A stretch of 64,000 nucleotides of DNA from CAVZZG01 sp963779685 (GCA_963779685.1 CAVZZG010000003.1:744001-808000), one strand, 5' to 3'; positions 8,015 to 17,157 are shown, counted from the first letter of the stretch. Program-made: numbers and translations. Notes: a model not told the origin generated them from the letters alone.

Positions 8015-9049
8015 TCAGCCGTCGATGAGGTGTCGCAGCGCCCGCTGCAGCTCCGCGGACGGGTCCCGCCAGGCGATGACGACCTTGCGCTCCGTCCGCC
8101 CGGGCAGGGGCTCGAGGCGCAGCACCTCGGACTTCACCTCGCCGCCGGGCAGCTGACCCGTCGCACCGATGAGGCGCACGACCAGGCGGTCGCCGGGTGC
8201 GAGATCGAGGTCGGAGACCAGCGACGCTCCGCCCAGCGAGAGGTCGAGCGTCGCCGACTCGAAGCGGGAACCGCGAACATGCTGGGCGCCGCGCTCGACC
8301 GTTCCCCGCAGCGCGAGCCGGATCGGCCCGCGCGGACACGAGCGGCGCTCCTTCTGCTGCTTCGGCTCGTCACGCAGGCCGAGGCGAAGCAGCCCTGCGT
8401 CGGGGTGGCCGTCGGGCCACGCAGCAAGCACGCAGGTCGTCGCGGTGGCCCAGCCGCGCCCGTCCGACCAGGCGATCTCGACCTCGTCGCCCTCGCCCAG
8501 CACGCTGGGACGTCGCATGTCGAGGACGAGCCCGCCGTCCTCGTCGATCCGCCGCACCAGCATGGTGCGGACGCGACCCGATGCGAGCCGGAGCGCCACC
8601 CCGCCCAGCGGATGGCGCCCGTGCCACGGCCGCAGGTGACCGGCCGGCTGGGCCTGCGCGACGGCCGCCGGGGGATCGTCCGTCGTCGTGACCTCCGAGG
8701 CCGCCGCTCCGGCCTCGACGCCGCTGCCTTCATCCGCCGGCAGTGGCGCGAGCCGCAAGAGACCGGCGTCCTCGTGCGGCCGGAAGCGCGGAGCCTCGAC
8801 TCGCACCCGCAGCGTCTGCCAGCCGAGGTTGCCCGGAGTCGAGATGGAGAGCACGCGGCCGATCGGGAAGCCCTGTGGATGGCGCAGCCCGAGCACCATC
8901 GTCCCACCGGGCTCGACGCGACGCAGCGGCACGGAGACGAGACGATCATCGTCCTCGCCCGCAACGTGCAGCGCGATACTCGGCACGCCCTCCGCAGATG
9001 CCATGCCTGCAATGTCGGACGCCACGCCACGCGCCTTTAGATCCCGCAC
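8015..9049 (-). CDS. PilZ-domain protein with duplicated N-terminal domain
   Basis: 344 aa from GTG 9049; an ATG at 9004 (residue 16) is an equally possible start, since neither has a clear ribosome site. The last about 110 residues form a PilZ domain, the receptor for cyclic-di-GMP, with an Arg-rich RRSCPR entry and the DLSLGGASL motif (D/N-x-S-x-x-G). Two similar upstream domains both end in DAGLLRL (about residues 95 and 210), which suggests a tandem duplication of a YcgR-N-like module joined by a Pro/Ala/Thr linker. Expected to change activity when c-di-GMP binds; target unknown. No flagellar or pilus genes are near. Confidence 0.72.
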   Translation of the reverse strand: MRDLKARGVASDIAGMASAEGVPSIALHVAGEDDDRLVSVPLRRVEPGGTMVLGLRHPQGFPIGRVLSISTPGNLGWQTLRVRVEAPRFRPHEDAGLLRLAPLPADEGSGVEAGAAASEVTTTDDPPAAVAQAQPAGHLRPWHGRHPLGGVALRLASGRVRTMLVRRIDEDGGLVLDMRRPSVLGEGDEVEIAWSDGRGWATATTCVLAAWPDGHPDAGLLRLGLRDEPKQQKERRSCPRGPIRLALRGTVERGAQHVRGSRFESATLDLSLGGASLVSDLDLAPGDRLVVRLIGATGQLPGGEVKSEVLRLEPLPGRTERKVVIAWRDPSAELQRALRHLIDG

Positions 9050-9070
9050 CCGTCACGACCTCGCCGCCCA

Positions 9071-9084
9071 CTGGGCATGCCCAG
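9071..9084. promoter_or_regulatory. 14-bp perfect palindrome, possible operator
   Basis: CTGGGCATGCCCAG is a perfect palindrome lying 22 bp upstream of the PilZ start and about 20 bp before a TAGGAT hexamer (9105-9110) that could drive the rightward micro-ORF. The position between divergent units suits an operator; this is inference. Confidence 0.4.
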
Positions 9085-9196
9085 GGGTTTCCCCAGGGTG
9101 TCCCTAGGATCGCGCCGCCCGCGGAAGATCCCTCCGCCCTGCCCGGTCTAGCAGGGTGTGACGACCAACCAGTCCACGCCGAGCAGGGAGCACACC

Positions 9197-9268
9197 ATGA
9201 AGAAGCGCCAGGGAACCTCGAACTACCTCAAGCGCACGCCGAGCGCTCCGAGCCTTCGCAGGCGGTAG
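9197..9268 (+). CDS. Putative 23-residue basic microprotein
   Basis: An ATG at 9197 opens a 23-codon frame ending in TAG at 9268. The start is preceded by AGGGAG 6 nt upstream, a better ribosome site than most genes in this window have. The product begins MKKRQG and ends in three arginines, with 8 Lys/Arg residues and no acidic residue. A candidate -10 (TAGGAT, 9105-9110) lies upstream and a perfect 12-bp hairpin follows at 9316-9349, giving a complete small transcription unit of about 230 nt. It could be a real microprotein, a leader peptide or an sRNA carrying a short frame. Unproven. Confidence 0.4.
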   Translation: MKKRQGTSNYLKRTPSAPSLRRR

Positions 9269-9315
9269 CCGAGCGCCGACGGCCGCCTCCACGGCCACTC
9301 ACCAGACCGTCCCCT

Positions 9316-9349
9316 GGAAGCCTCCGCACGGTACGTCGCGGAGGCTTCC
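9316..9349 (+). terminator. Perfect 12-bp hairpin
   Basis: GGAAGCCTCCGC (9316-9327) pairs perfectly with GCGGAGGCTTCC (9338-9349) over a 10-nt loop, 48 nt after the micro-ORF stop. It is the likely end of that transcript. From here to about 9760 no coding sequence is convincing. Confidence 0.6.
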
Positions 9350-9766
9350 GCGTAGCTTCACCGTCTACGGATCGTTCGACGTCCCGCTTGGAGACGGGCC
9401 CCGTCCACGAACCACGCCTGCCGCGTAGAGCCGCGACTCCACCCCGACCGGCGACACGCTCCGCAAACCCGCGTGGTCATCAAATCGGCCCACTTCGACG
9501 CCAGGAGCCGCTCTCGACCACGGACGGCGCGCGCCGGGCTAGGGACCCATTTGGAGTCACTCCACTTCAGGAATCAGTTGCTCGCAGAACCGGCCGCTGG
9601 TCGCTCGAGTTCGCCAGTCTCGCCGAGCGGACCAGGGCCCGGGCTGCAGGTTCGAGAACTCGAACACCGCCGAGTCGATCCGTCGAAACCGCGCGCTTTG
9701 ACTCCCGCGACGGGCCGTCCGCGGGCGAAGGTCGGCCTCGACGGGACACGGCCTTCAGTAATGCGG

Positions 9767-10840
9767 CTCCAAACGCTCTGGTTCCTCGCCAAGTCGCCCT
9801 CCGCCGGAACGGTCGTTCCGGATCAGCCGGGAACGTCACCTCCGACCCGACTGGAGCTCAGGCTCATTGAGGTCGTCGGCGAGCGCTTCGCCCAGTTGCT
9901 CATCGCCACGCACTCGATCGAGATCCTCTCGCACGTCGATCCACGCGACATCCTCAGCGTCGATCGACACGCTCCAAGATCGTCGTTCGTAGCCTCCCTT
10001 CTCGGTTGCAGCTAGTTGGTCGATCGTCTCGGTGGAAAGCAGAACATCCAACTCACGCGGGTTCTCAGGCTCCTGAGCGGTGCTTGTTCGTCGAAGGAGA
10101 GGACGGCCAGATCCTCGCCCGGAACGGAATTCGAACCCGCGAGATGGAACCATCCTCTCGACATCCTCCCTCCGCTCCTCGACCTCGGCGGCCGCGGCGG
10201 CTGGATAAGTCGCTTCCCGACGGAACTCCGAGAAAGAACATCGACGGAGCCGCGATCTACATCTACGTGTTGCTCGACCGCGACTACTACCCGGATGAGG
10301 AGGTCGAAGAACGCTACGCCGAGGCCGCAGATCGACGCGTGAACCTTCACATCTGGGAGCGCAAGGAACTCGAGAACTACCTGCTCGTTCCGTCCGCGAT
10401 CGCGCGACTGATCGCCGGGGCGGCGCCCGGGCCTATCCCAACACCGGGAAGAGGTCGCTTTGGAGGTCGACGCCGACCTGTAGACGCTCGCCGGGATGAG
10501 ATCACCGACGCCATAGCCAAAGCTGTCCTCGAACGGAACCGGCGAGCCGGCCTCCCGTCGGCGAACCGAAGAGCGCGGGACGTGGTTCAGTCGAAGTGGA
10601 GCGCCCAGGGATGAGCGCTGGGGCCTCGCGCCAGGGAAGCTGATCATCTCGGGCCTCTCGGCTTGGTCCCAGTCCGCGTTTGGCGCTTCATTCGGGGCAG
10701 AAGGCGTCGCGCCGGAATCTCCTCCCGTCAGAGCTTCCTGAGGAGGTGAAGACCTTCCTCCGAGCGATCCGAAGCGGCCGGAGGCTCAGGTCGCCCACGA
10801 AATCGTGGCGCGCCGCCGAGAGTTGAATCGCATGTAGCCA
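9767..10840 (+). pseudogene. Decayed OLD-family ATPase/TOPRIM nuclease
   Basis: Pieces of one protein lie in order but in different frames. First comes LQTLWFLAKSPSAG, then a region where the Walker B of ABC-type ATPases is expected but reads VVPDQPG. Next are LLIATHSIEILS (the H-loop region), DRLGGKQNIQLTR, CLFVEGEDG, and YVLLDRDYYPDEEV (TOPRIM acidic motif) followed by HIWERKELENYLLVP. The C-terminal LSAWSQSAFGASFG follows. At least four frame changes, an internal stop and the missing P-loop half show true decay rather than one sequencing slip. Intact relatives are ATP-dependent OLD-type endonucleases linked to phage defence. It sits at the outer edge of the tRNA-Pro island. Confidence 0.7.
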
Positions 10841-10873
10841 TAAAGGAGAGACGGTGTACTGCACCGGGGGTGC

Positions 10874-10879
10874 TATCGT
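10874..10879 (+). promoter_or_regulatory. -10 element of the relaxase gene
   Basis: TATCGT is followed by seven bases and the ATG at 10887, the same leaderless spacing as other genes here. Confidence 0.4.
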
Positions 10880-10886
10880 CTCCTTC

Positions 10887-13420
10887 ATGCTGAGCGTGGT
10901 GAAGCTCTCGCCGGGGCAGGAGGCCTACGTACGCGGCGAGCGTCGCGGACGGCCTCGAGGACTACGACGCCGGCCGTGGTGAGGCGCCCGGCATCTGGCA
11001 CGGCCACGGCGCGGAGACGCTCGGCCTGGTGGGAGTCGTCTCGGCCGAGCAGCTGCGGCAGATCGTCCGCGCGATCGACCCGGTCTCGGGACGCCAGCTT
11101 CGCGAGCACGCGCCGGCGCGAGTGACGCGGGTCGACCGGATCGATCCGGTCACCGGCACGCACTACACGGCCGAGCGCGAGCTGCGGCCGGTTGCCGGGT
11201 TCGATCTGGTGTTCGCGGCTCCCAAGAGCGTCAGCCTGCTCCACGCGCTCGGGTCGGAGGAGGTGCGTGACGCGATCCGGCGCGCCCACGAGGCATTCCT
11301 GGCAGGCCGCGCTCGCATACCTCGAGGCCGAGGCATGCGTGACCCGCCGCGGTCGCGGCGGCGCCATCCGCGAGAACGCCGGCGGGTTCGTCGCGGCCGC
11401 GTTCCCCCACCGCACGAGCCGCGCCCCAGGATCCCCACCTGCACACCCATGTCGTGGTCGCGAACGTCGCCCAGAGCCCGGATGGGACGTGGCGGGCGCT
11501 GGATGGCGTGCCGATCCTGCAGACCCACCGACTCGCGGCCGGGTACCTCTACCAGGCCCATCTGCGATCGGAGCTCTCCCGCGAGCTGGGGGCGGCCTGG
11601 ACACCGACCCGCACCGGCCAGGCCGAGCTCGCGAACGTCCCGTCCGAGGTGGTGGCGGTGTTCTCGCAACGCCGAGCGCAGCTGGTCGAGCACCTGGAGC
11701 AGACCGGCACCGCCGGCTGGCACGCCGCCCAGGCCGCAGCCGTGATCACCCGCGCCCGCAAGGAGCCACTCGACCTGGCCAGGCTGACGCGGGAATGGCG
11801 CGCCCGAGCTGCCGAGCACGGCCTCGACCGGGCCACCCTCAACCGCGTCTTCGAGGCGCCTGGCTGGCACCAGCGGAGCGCCGAGACGATTCGCAAGATC
11901 ACCGCCGAGCTGGTCAGCCCGGACGGGCTGACCGCGCGCCGCACGTCGTTCACCCGCGCGGACGCGATCATTGCGATCGCCGAGCGCCTCCCCGACGGCG
12001 CACCGACCAGCCGCATCCTCGAGTTCGTCGACACGATGCTCGCAAGTCACGCGGTCACCCGTCTCGACGACGCCACACCCGGACGGCCGGCGCCGTACAC
12101 GACCAGCGAGCTGATCATCGCGGAGCACGACCTGGTCGAGGCCGCCGCCCGGATCGCCGTGACCAGTTCCCGCGCCGTGCAGCCGGTAGTGGTCGAGCGG
12201 ATCATCGACGGCCACACCCGCCGCCACGGCCTGGCCCCCGAACAAGCGCACGCCGTTCGTACGCTGACGACCGCTCAGAACAGCCTGAGCGTGCTGGTGG
12301 GCGCGCAGGCTCCGGCAAGACCAGCTCACTCGCCGCCGTCGCGGCGGCGTTCGACTACGCCGGGTACACGCTGATCGGCGCCGCACCCAGCGCCATCGCC
12401 GCCCAACACCTCGAGCACGCCACCGGCATCCCCTCCACCACCCTGCACCGCCTCGCCGACCAGACCCAGCGGCGACCCCTGGCACGCCGCACCTGCCTCG
12501 TCGTCGACGAAGCCGGAATGGCCGACACCCGCACCCTCCGTCGCGTCCTCCACGCCGCCGAGCACGCCTCCGCGCGCGTCCGACTCGTCGGCGACCCCGA
12601 ACAGCTCTCCGCCGTCGGGCCCGGCGGCGCGCTCTCAAGCATCATCGACCAGCACGGCGCCACCTACCTCACCGAGACCCACCGCCAACGCGACCCCGCC
12701 GAGCGCGCCGCACTGGGACGCCTCCGCGATGGCGACGCCGCCTCCTACCTCACCCACGCCGCCAGAACCGCCCGCCTCCACATCACCAACACCACCGAGG
12801 AGGCCATCCCGAGCGTCGTACGTGCCTGGTGGGCCGAGGGCCGCGACAACCCGGCCGAGAACCTGATGATCGCCCTGCGCCGCTGCGACGTCGACGCCCT
12901 CAACCACCACGCCCGCGACCGCATGCAGCGCTCCGGACGACTCGGCGCCGAGATCACCACCCGATCCGGCCTGCCGCTCGCCGTCGGCGACCGCATCGTC
13001 CTGCGCCGAAACGACCATGCCAACCGGCTCACCAACGGCACCCGAGCGACCGTCACCAGCGTCGACCCGCGCCACGGCGTCACCATCCAGACCGACCAGA
13101 AGCAGACGCTGGCCGTCCCACGCGAGTACCTCGACGCCGGCCATCTCCAGCACGGCTACGCGATCACCGGCCACCAGGCCCAGGGCACCACCGTTGAGCG
13201 CGCCTATGTCCTGGCCCCCGACACCGGCCGCCTCAAGGAATGGGGCTACGTCGCCCTCAGCCGCGCCCGCTCAGAAACCCACATCACACTCACCACCCAG
13301 AGCCTCGAGACCGCCGACCCCGCCGAACGACTCGGCGGATTCCTCCACCACCTCCAGACCATCGGCCGCGAAGAGATGGCCAGCCGCAACCGCACGATCG
13401 GACGAGGCATCAGCCGCTAA
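10887..13420 (+). pseudogene. MobF (TrwC/TraI-type) conjugative relaxase-helicase, four single-base frameshifts
   Basis: Joined across four +1/-1 shifts (near 10929, 11304, 11428 and 12303) the frame gives about 843 aa that reads smoothly throughout. The parts are an N-terminal MLSVVKLSPGQEAYY with the tandem Tyr expected for MobF relaxases, DLVFAAPKSVSLL, the three-His motif HLHTHVVVAN, Walker A GRAGSGKTSS, Walker B LVVDEAGM and the C-terminal helicase motif GYAITGHQAQGTTVERAYVL. Such proteins nick oriT and unwind the strand during conjugation. Codon use stays normal between shifts, and pcrA elsewhere in the window carries the same kind of break, so these may be sequence errors. No oriT or coupling protein was found nearby. 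Confidence 0.8.
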
Positions 13421-13513
13421 CAGCCGCGGTTCTCAGGTGCCCTGACCCGGCGCCTAGACTGGACGCCGATGGCCACCAGTGACCTGAAGACGGACGCGAC
13501 CATGCGCATCCGT

Positions 13514-13519
13514 TAGCGT
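13514..13519 (+). promoter_or_regulatory. -10 element of the 331-aa gene, leaderless arrangement
   Basis: TAGCGT, six bases, then ATG at 13526. No ribosome site. Confidence 0.4.
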
Positions 13520-13525
13520 GCCGCC

Positions 13526-14521
13526 ATGCGCGTCTCGACACAGGCCGAGGTGCTGCTCGACCACAAGGCTTTCAGGATCGATCACGTCGGCCGCGCGACC
13601 CAGGCTCGGTACCTCGTGTCGTCCGACCGACCGCAGGCGACGCTCCTCGACCATGCCCTCCGGCCTCTCGCAACGTACCGATTGAAGGAGGTCGGGGACC
13701 TCAACAGCGCCGTACTCAGCCCGACCCGACCACTCGCCTGCTTCGCCGGCGCGAGTGGCGCGAGCCTCGCCGATCTCACCGGCCGCACACTGAGCACGCG
13801 CGACGCTCCCAACGCCTCCGCCCGCTTCGCCCCAGACGGAAGCCGCGTGTGGCTGGCACGCCGAGCGTCCGCCGATCACGTGACCATCGAAGTCCTGGCG
13901 ATTGAGGGGAACCGGTTCGCTCGACAGCCGGAAGCGGCGGTGACGATCGACGACCCGTACGGAGACTCTGCCCTCGTGTGGCAGGACCTTCCGGACGACG
14001 ATCGGACGTGGCTTCTCCTCCTGGCTGGACAAGACGGAGGGGCAGCCTTCGAGATCGTCTGCACGAAGGCGGGACTGAGGGTCACGGACCGCTCCAAGGA
14101 GGCGGGCTGTGGGCCATTCAGCTTCGGCATCGGGCCAGAGGTCCTCGCAGTGGACAGCGACGCCGGAGTCGCAAGACGGCTGTCGTGGCCGGACCTCCAG
14201 ACGCTCGGCACCTTCCGATACCCGGACGACGGCGAGGCGCTGGGCTGGATCGCACTTCACCTCGACGCCGCCCATGCAGTGATCGAGTATCGAGAACTCC
14301 AATGGTGCCTCGACCTGGGCACGATGGAGACAACCGGCCCGTTCATCATCGCCGGCCACGAGGCACGGCCGCTGCGCGAGATCTACCCGAACCTTGAGGA
14401 CGACGATCTTGCCACCGGCATCTTCCTCCTTCAGGCAGCAGGCGACGTGATCGCCGGCGCATTCATCGGCCCCGACGGGCAGCAGAACGGTGTGCTCCTC
14501 GCAGAGCGGGCGCCGCAGTGA
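13526..14521 (+). CDS. Hypothetical protein, possible beta-propeller
   Basis: 331 aa, not assigned to a family. Short beta-rich stretches recur at 40-50 residue intervals (RYLVSSDRP, SAVLSPTRPLACFAG, ARFAPDGSRVWLAR, TWLLLLAGQDG, GWIALHLDAAHAVIEY), the rhythm of WD40- or Lvp-like beta-propellers, and no signal peptide or membrane segment is present, so it should be cytosolic. It lies in the island between the relaxase and the PIN toxin-antitoxin pair and has its own candidate leaderless promoter. It may be a cargo gene of the element. No function proposed. Confidence 0.65.
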   Translation: MRVSTQAEVLLDHKAFRIDHVGRATQARYLVSSDRPQATLLDHALRPLATYRLKEVGDLNSAVLSPTRPLACFAGASGASLADLTGRTLSTRDAPNASARFAPDGSRVWLARRASADHVTIEVLAIEGNRFARQPEAAVTIDDPYGDSALVWQDLPDDDRTWLLLLAGQDGGAAFEIVCTKAGLRVTDRSKEAGCGPFSFGIGPEVLAVDSDAGVARRLSWPDLQTLGTFRYPDDGEALGWIALHLDAAHAVIEYRELQWCLDLGTMETTGPFIIAGHEARPLREIYPNLEDDDLATGIFLLQAAGDVIAGAFIGPDGQQNGVLLAERAPQ

Positions 14522-14605
14522 GGTCGCTGCGAGACAGCCCGCCGGAGCCGCACCATCAGACGAGGCATCTGCCGGTGACCGCCACCGGTCGCTAGGCACG
14601 GGGAA

Positions 14606-14635
14606 TTGCAGTTACGGCAGATAATGAGATACACT
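14606..14635 (+). promoter_or_regulatory. Promoter of the toxin-antitoxin pair
   Basis: TTGCAG (14606-14611), an 18-bp spacer and TACACT (14630-14635), then six bases to the ATG at 14642. A complete sigma-70-like promoter giving a leaderless mRNA. Confidence 0.6.
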
Positions 14636-14641
14636 CGGGAC

Positions 14642-15046
14642 ATGGCTCGCCCGACCCGCCGCAGCAAGGGAGCGACTCCCTCCCACTTCCGCTTCACGCC
14701 CGGGCCGGACGCGTCTCGGGCCGCAGAGGGCCCGCTGGCAGTCGACGACCTGGTCGAGTCGATCACGTCGCGCCTCGCAGCCGGGCACGCCGTCTCCGTC
14801 TGGGTCGCGGACGAGGCCGCCGATCTCACGCCGCGCGAGGCCGCCGAGATGCTCGGCGTCTCCCGACAACTCGTGATGCGGCTGATCCACGACGGCGACC
14901 TGGCAAGCCGCCGACTGCCCTCCTCGACCCACCACCGCGTACCGGTCGAATCGGTCTTGGCCTTGATCCGCCGCCGCGAGGACGCCCGCGCCCGCCTGGT
15001 CGCGGCCAGCCGCGCTCTGGACGCCGCCGGCGTCGACTACGAGTGA
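14642..15046 (+). CDS. Excisionase-like HTH antitoxin
   Basis: 134 aa. Residues about 60-110 carry a MerR/excisionase-type helix-turn-helix: LTPREAAEMLGVSRQLVMRL followed by HRVPVESVLALIRRRED. The N-terminus (ARPTRRSKGATPSHF) is basic and probably flexible. Proteins of this layout are typical antitoxins paired with PIN toxins in actinobacteria, binding their own promoter. The start at 14642 is fixed by a promoter whose -10 is six bases upstream; the frame opens slightly earlier, but that part would be promoter DNA. The stop overlaps the toxin start (GTGA), so the two are translationally coupled. Confidence 0.82.
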   Translation: MARPTRRSKGATPSHFRFTPGPDASRAAEGPLAVDDLVESITSRLAAGHAVSVWVADEAADLTPREAAEMLGVSRQLVMRLIHDGDLASRRLPSSTHHRVPVESVLALIRRREDARARLVAASRALDAAGVDYE

Positions 15047-15606
15047 CCCCGCCACGGCGCGTGGTGCTGGACACCGACGTCCTCTTCTCCCGCATCTACC
15101 ACGAGACCTATGGCTATCTCGGCGCCGAGAGCGTCGTTGACGTGATCTGGTCAGAGGCGATCCTGAGCGAGCTTCACCGCGTCTTCGTTGAGCGGGGACG
15201 TTCGGCTGCTTACGCCGAAGCGGTCTGCGGCTTCGTTCGGGCAGGGTTCGCCGACGGCCAGGTCGAGATTGACGACACCGTCGGCGCTGCGTACGTCACC
15301 GACCCGGGCGACGCCCACGTCGCCGCAACCGCCATCGCCGGCGCGGCGGAAGCGATCATCACCCGAAACCACCGCCACTACCGGATCGCGGAACTCGCCG
15401 CGCACGGCGTCGCGGTGATCGATCCGACCGACCACCTGATCGCAATCGCCGAGCACTACCCGCAGGAGACCGCCACGGCGATCACCCGTCAGGCGGCGGC
15501 CAGCGCGTCACTGCGGACTCCGGCGGCACTGCTCGACCTGTTCGAAGCGCGCGGCCACGATAGGCTCGCCAACGGTCTCCGGCGCACGCTCGGCCCGGAG
15601 CCTTGA
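15043..15606 (+). CDS. PIN-domain ribonuclease toxin (VapC-like)
   Basis: 187 aa, GTG start overlapping the antitoxin stop. The acidic active site is visible: Asp10/Asp12 in VVLDTDVLFS, Glu38/Glu43 in SEAILSELHR, and Asp87/Asp90 in YVTDPGDAHVAA. The VTDPGDAHVAATA and ITRNHRHY motifs are characteristic of the PIN family that cuts tRNA or other structured RNA. The C-terminal 50 residues beyond the PIN fold (HYPQETATAITRQ...) are helical and probably bind the antitoxin. It lies within the island, consistent with an addiction module. Confidence 0.85.
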   Translation: MTPPRRVVLDTDVLFSRIYHETYGYLGAESVVDVIWSEAILSELHRVFVERGRSAAYAEAVCGFVRAGFADGQVEIDDTVGAAYVTDPGDAHVAATAIAGAAEAIITRNHRHYRIAELAAHGVAVIDPTDHLIAIAEHYPQETATAITRQAAASASLRTPAALLDLFEARGHDRLANGLRRTLGPEP

Positions 15607-15713
15607 GCGCTCCGGATTGCGAGGCCGATCGAGGTGCAAACCCGGCGATCGACAGAGGCACTTGCCGGTAACGGCTGTGCCACGAGCCGCCGTCCACACG
15701 GCCTCGCCGCCCG

Positions 15714-16319
15714 TCAGTGCGCGGCCAACGTCTGCGCGGCCTCGACCGACGCCGCCGGCCCCCCGAAGTGCTCGATGGCGGCGAGGATATCTGCCGGTGA
15801 CCGGTCGAGGTCGGACAACAGGACGTCCAGCCGATCGGGATACCGCCCGAATCCAAACCCCGCCCAGCCGGCGCTTCGCAGAGATCGCCGCAACCTCGAG
15901 CTCGACTGGGGTCGGCGGAGGTATCCCTGGGCGTTGAGAATCGTCAGGCGGAGCCACACGTTCTTGGGTCCGTTCCCGTACGACCGCGTGAACGTCGTGA
16001 CCGAGGCCACATCGCTCCACGGGATCGCACCGCGCACGACTCGACGGCGGAGGGTGATCCCGACGGCGTCCATCACGATCCGAGGACGGCGGCCCCGTAC
16101 CAGTCGCCACCCGTACCCGATCGTGACCGCCACGCCAAACGCCACGCCCATGAACCCGAGGCCGACGATGAACCGTGGCCATTCAGGCATGTCCGGATCA
16201 GGCGCCCCCAGAGCAAGGAACAACCCCGCGGCGATGGTAGCGACGCCCGTGAGCAAGCTCCCCAGCGTCCGCTTCAGGCGCGGCCGGCAGGCAAACGAGT
16301 CTCCGACCACCTCCGTCAT
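15714..16319 (-). CDS. Membrane protein with PH-like domain (STM3941-like), last gene of four-gene operon
   Basis: 201 aa. Two transmembrane segments lie within residues 20-75 (LLTGVATIAAGLFLALGA and FIVGLGFMGVAFGVAVTIGYG). After them comes a cytosolic domain with PRIVMDAVGITLRRRVVRGAIPWSDVASV, the pattern of STM3941-type and bacterial PH-like proteins. The start at 16319 overlaps the stop of the preceding gene (ATGA). It is the fourth member of a tightly overlapping operon with an XRE regulator and a nucleotidyltransferase-fold protein. Function unknown; a membrane-located effector or sensor for the module is a speculation. Confidence 0.65.
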   Translation of the reverse strand: MTEVVGDSFACRPRLKRTLGSLLTGVATIAAGLFLALGAPDPDMPEWPRFIVGLGFMGVAFGVAVTIGYGWRLVRGRRPRIVMDAVGITLRRRVVRGAIPWSDVASVTTFTRSYGNGPKNVWLRLTILNAQGYLRRPQSSSRLRRSLRSAGWAGFGFGRYPDRLDVLLSDLDRSPADILAAIEHFGGPAASVEAAQTLAAH

Positions 16320-16681
16320 CGACTCGGCACCTCTGCGCCGGGAGTTGTTTGCCGCCGGGATCGGAGCAGCCGAAGGTTGCCAGCGGCCGCGGCGGCGAAC
16401 AGCGCCACGTCGAGGACGCCGAGCGAGATCGCGAGCCACGTCGCCTCGGAACCGTCCGCCGACTCCGTCGCTGCGAACACGCCGCCGACGACGGTGATCA
16501 AGCCCGCGCCGACATAGACGCCCACGATGGCGGCGATCCCGAGTGGCAGCGTCACGATCACGGCGGCAAGAAAGTACCGCGGATCCTCCGCGATCATCCC
16601 GCCGATCGGCAGACAGCCAGCCAGCGCAACGTACGCAACCTCTGCGACCCGCCCCACCACCGCGCGACCGTGACCACTCAT
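16316..16681 (-). CDS. Small polytopic membrane protein, third gene of four-gene operon
   Basis: 121 aa with three predicted transmembrane helices: VAYVALAGCLPIGGMI, YFLAAVIVTLPLGIAAIVGV running into VGAGLITVVGGVFAA, and LAISLGVLDVALFAAAAAG. It is not recognised. A short basic tail (LRLLRSRRQ) suggests the C-terminus faces the cytoplasm. Its ATG overlaps the stop of the nucleotidyltransferase gene and its own stop overlaps the next start, so expression is locked to the operon. Confidence 0.6.
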   Translation of the reverse strand: MSGHGRAVVGRVAEVAYVALAGCLPIGGMIAEDPRYFLAAVIVTLPLGIAAIVGVYVGAGLITVVGGVFAATESADGSEATWLAISLGVLDVALFAAAAAGNLRLLRSRRQTTPGAEVPSR

Positions 16682-17157
16682 CGCGAGATCCCACGCGACC
16701 GGTCGATCGCCTCGATCCGCTGCAACGCGGCCATCCGTACCCGGTCGACCTCTCCCGCGTTCTCGATCCTGACCAGGTCGCGAACGTCAGCCACGCTCGC
16801 GCGCACGCCGTAGGCGAGGTGCGGCCGGTTGGCCTTGCGCCGGACGTCCTCCCAGCCGCGGGTGCCGGACGGCACCGGCGTCAGCCGAAGCGGCCCGCTC
16901 GGGGTCTCCAGCACAAGCGAGGAGCCCTCGCCGAGATCGGCGAGCGCAGCGACCCGCGACGGGTCGGCGCCGAGCTCGCCCAGAGCCGTCGATAGCCGCT
17001 CGAGATTCTCCCCCTTCACCTGCACCGTCACCTCGACCTCATCGAACCCGAGCGGGGAGCCGTGCGCGACCTCGGCCATGTCCCCGATCAGGACGTAGGA
17101 CACCCGGCGCGCCTCCAGCACCCGCAGGATCCCGATCGGATCAAACGCCTCAGCCAC
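16678..17157 (-). CDS. Nucleotidyltransferase-fold protein (AbiEii/MNT-like), second gene of operon
   Basis: 159 aa. The N-terminal half reads LRVLEARRVSYVLIGDMAEVAHGSPLGFDEVEVTV, the pattern of minimal nucleotidyltransferase/AbiEii proteins, but the two catalytic Asp of the DxD motif are Glu (EVE) and the usual GG is GD. Activity may therefore be altered or lost. It overlaps the XRE gene by 8 bp, which is the order seen in antitoxin-toxin pairs of this class. The toxin role is inferred from family and context. Confidence 0.65.
   Translation of the reverse strand: MAEAFDPIGILRVLEARRVSYVLIGDMAEVAHGSPLGFDEVEVTVQVKGENLERLSTALGELGADPSRVAALADLGEGSSLVLETPSGPLRLTPVPSGTRGWEDVRRKANRPHLAYGVRASVADVRDLVRIENAGEVDRVRMAALQRIEAIDRSRGISR

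Noticed and set aside
9350..9766. N-terminal half of the OLD-type gene or another gene
   Set aside because: Frames here are open but no P-loop or conserved stretch is readable; left as unassigned decayed DNA.
10120..10150. tRNA T-arm-like sequence (complement GGGTTCGAATTCC)
   Set aside because: The T loop has one base too many and no acceptor, D or anticodon arm can be built; it lies inside the decayed OLD nuclease reading frame.
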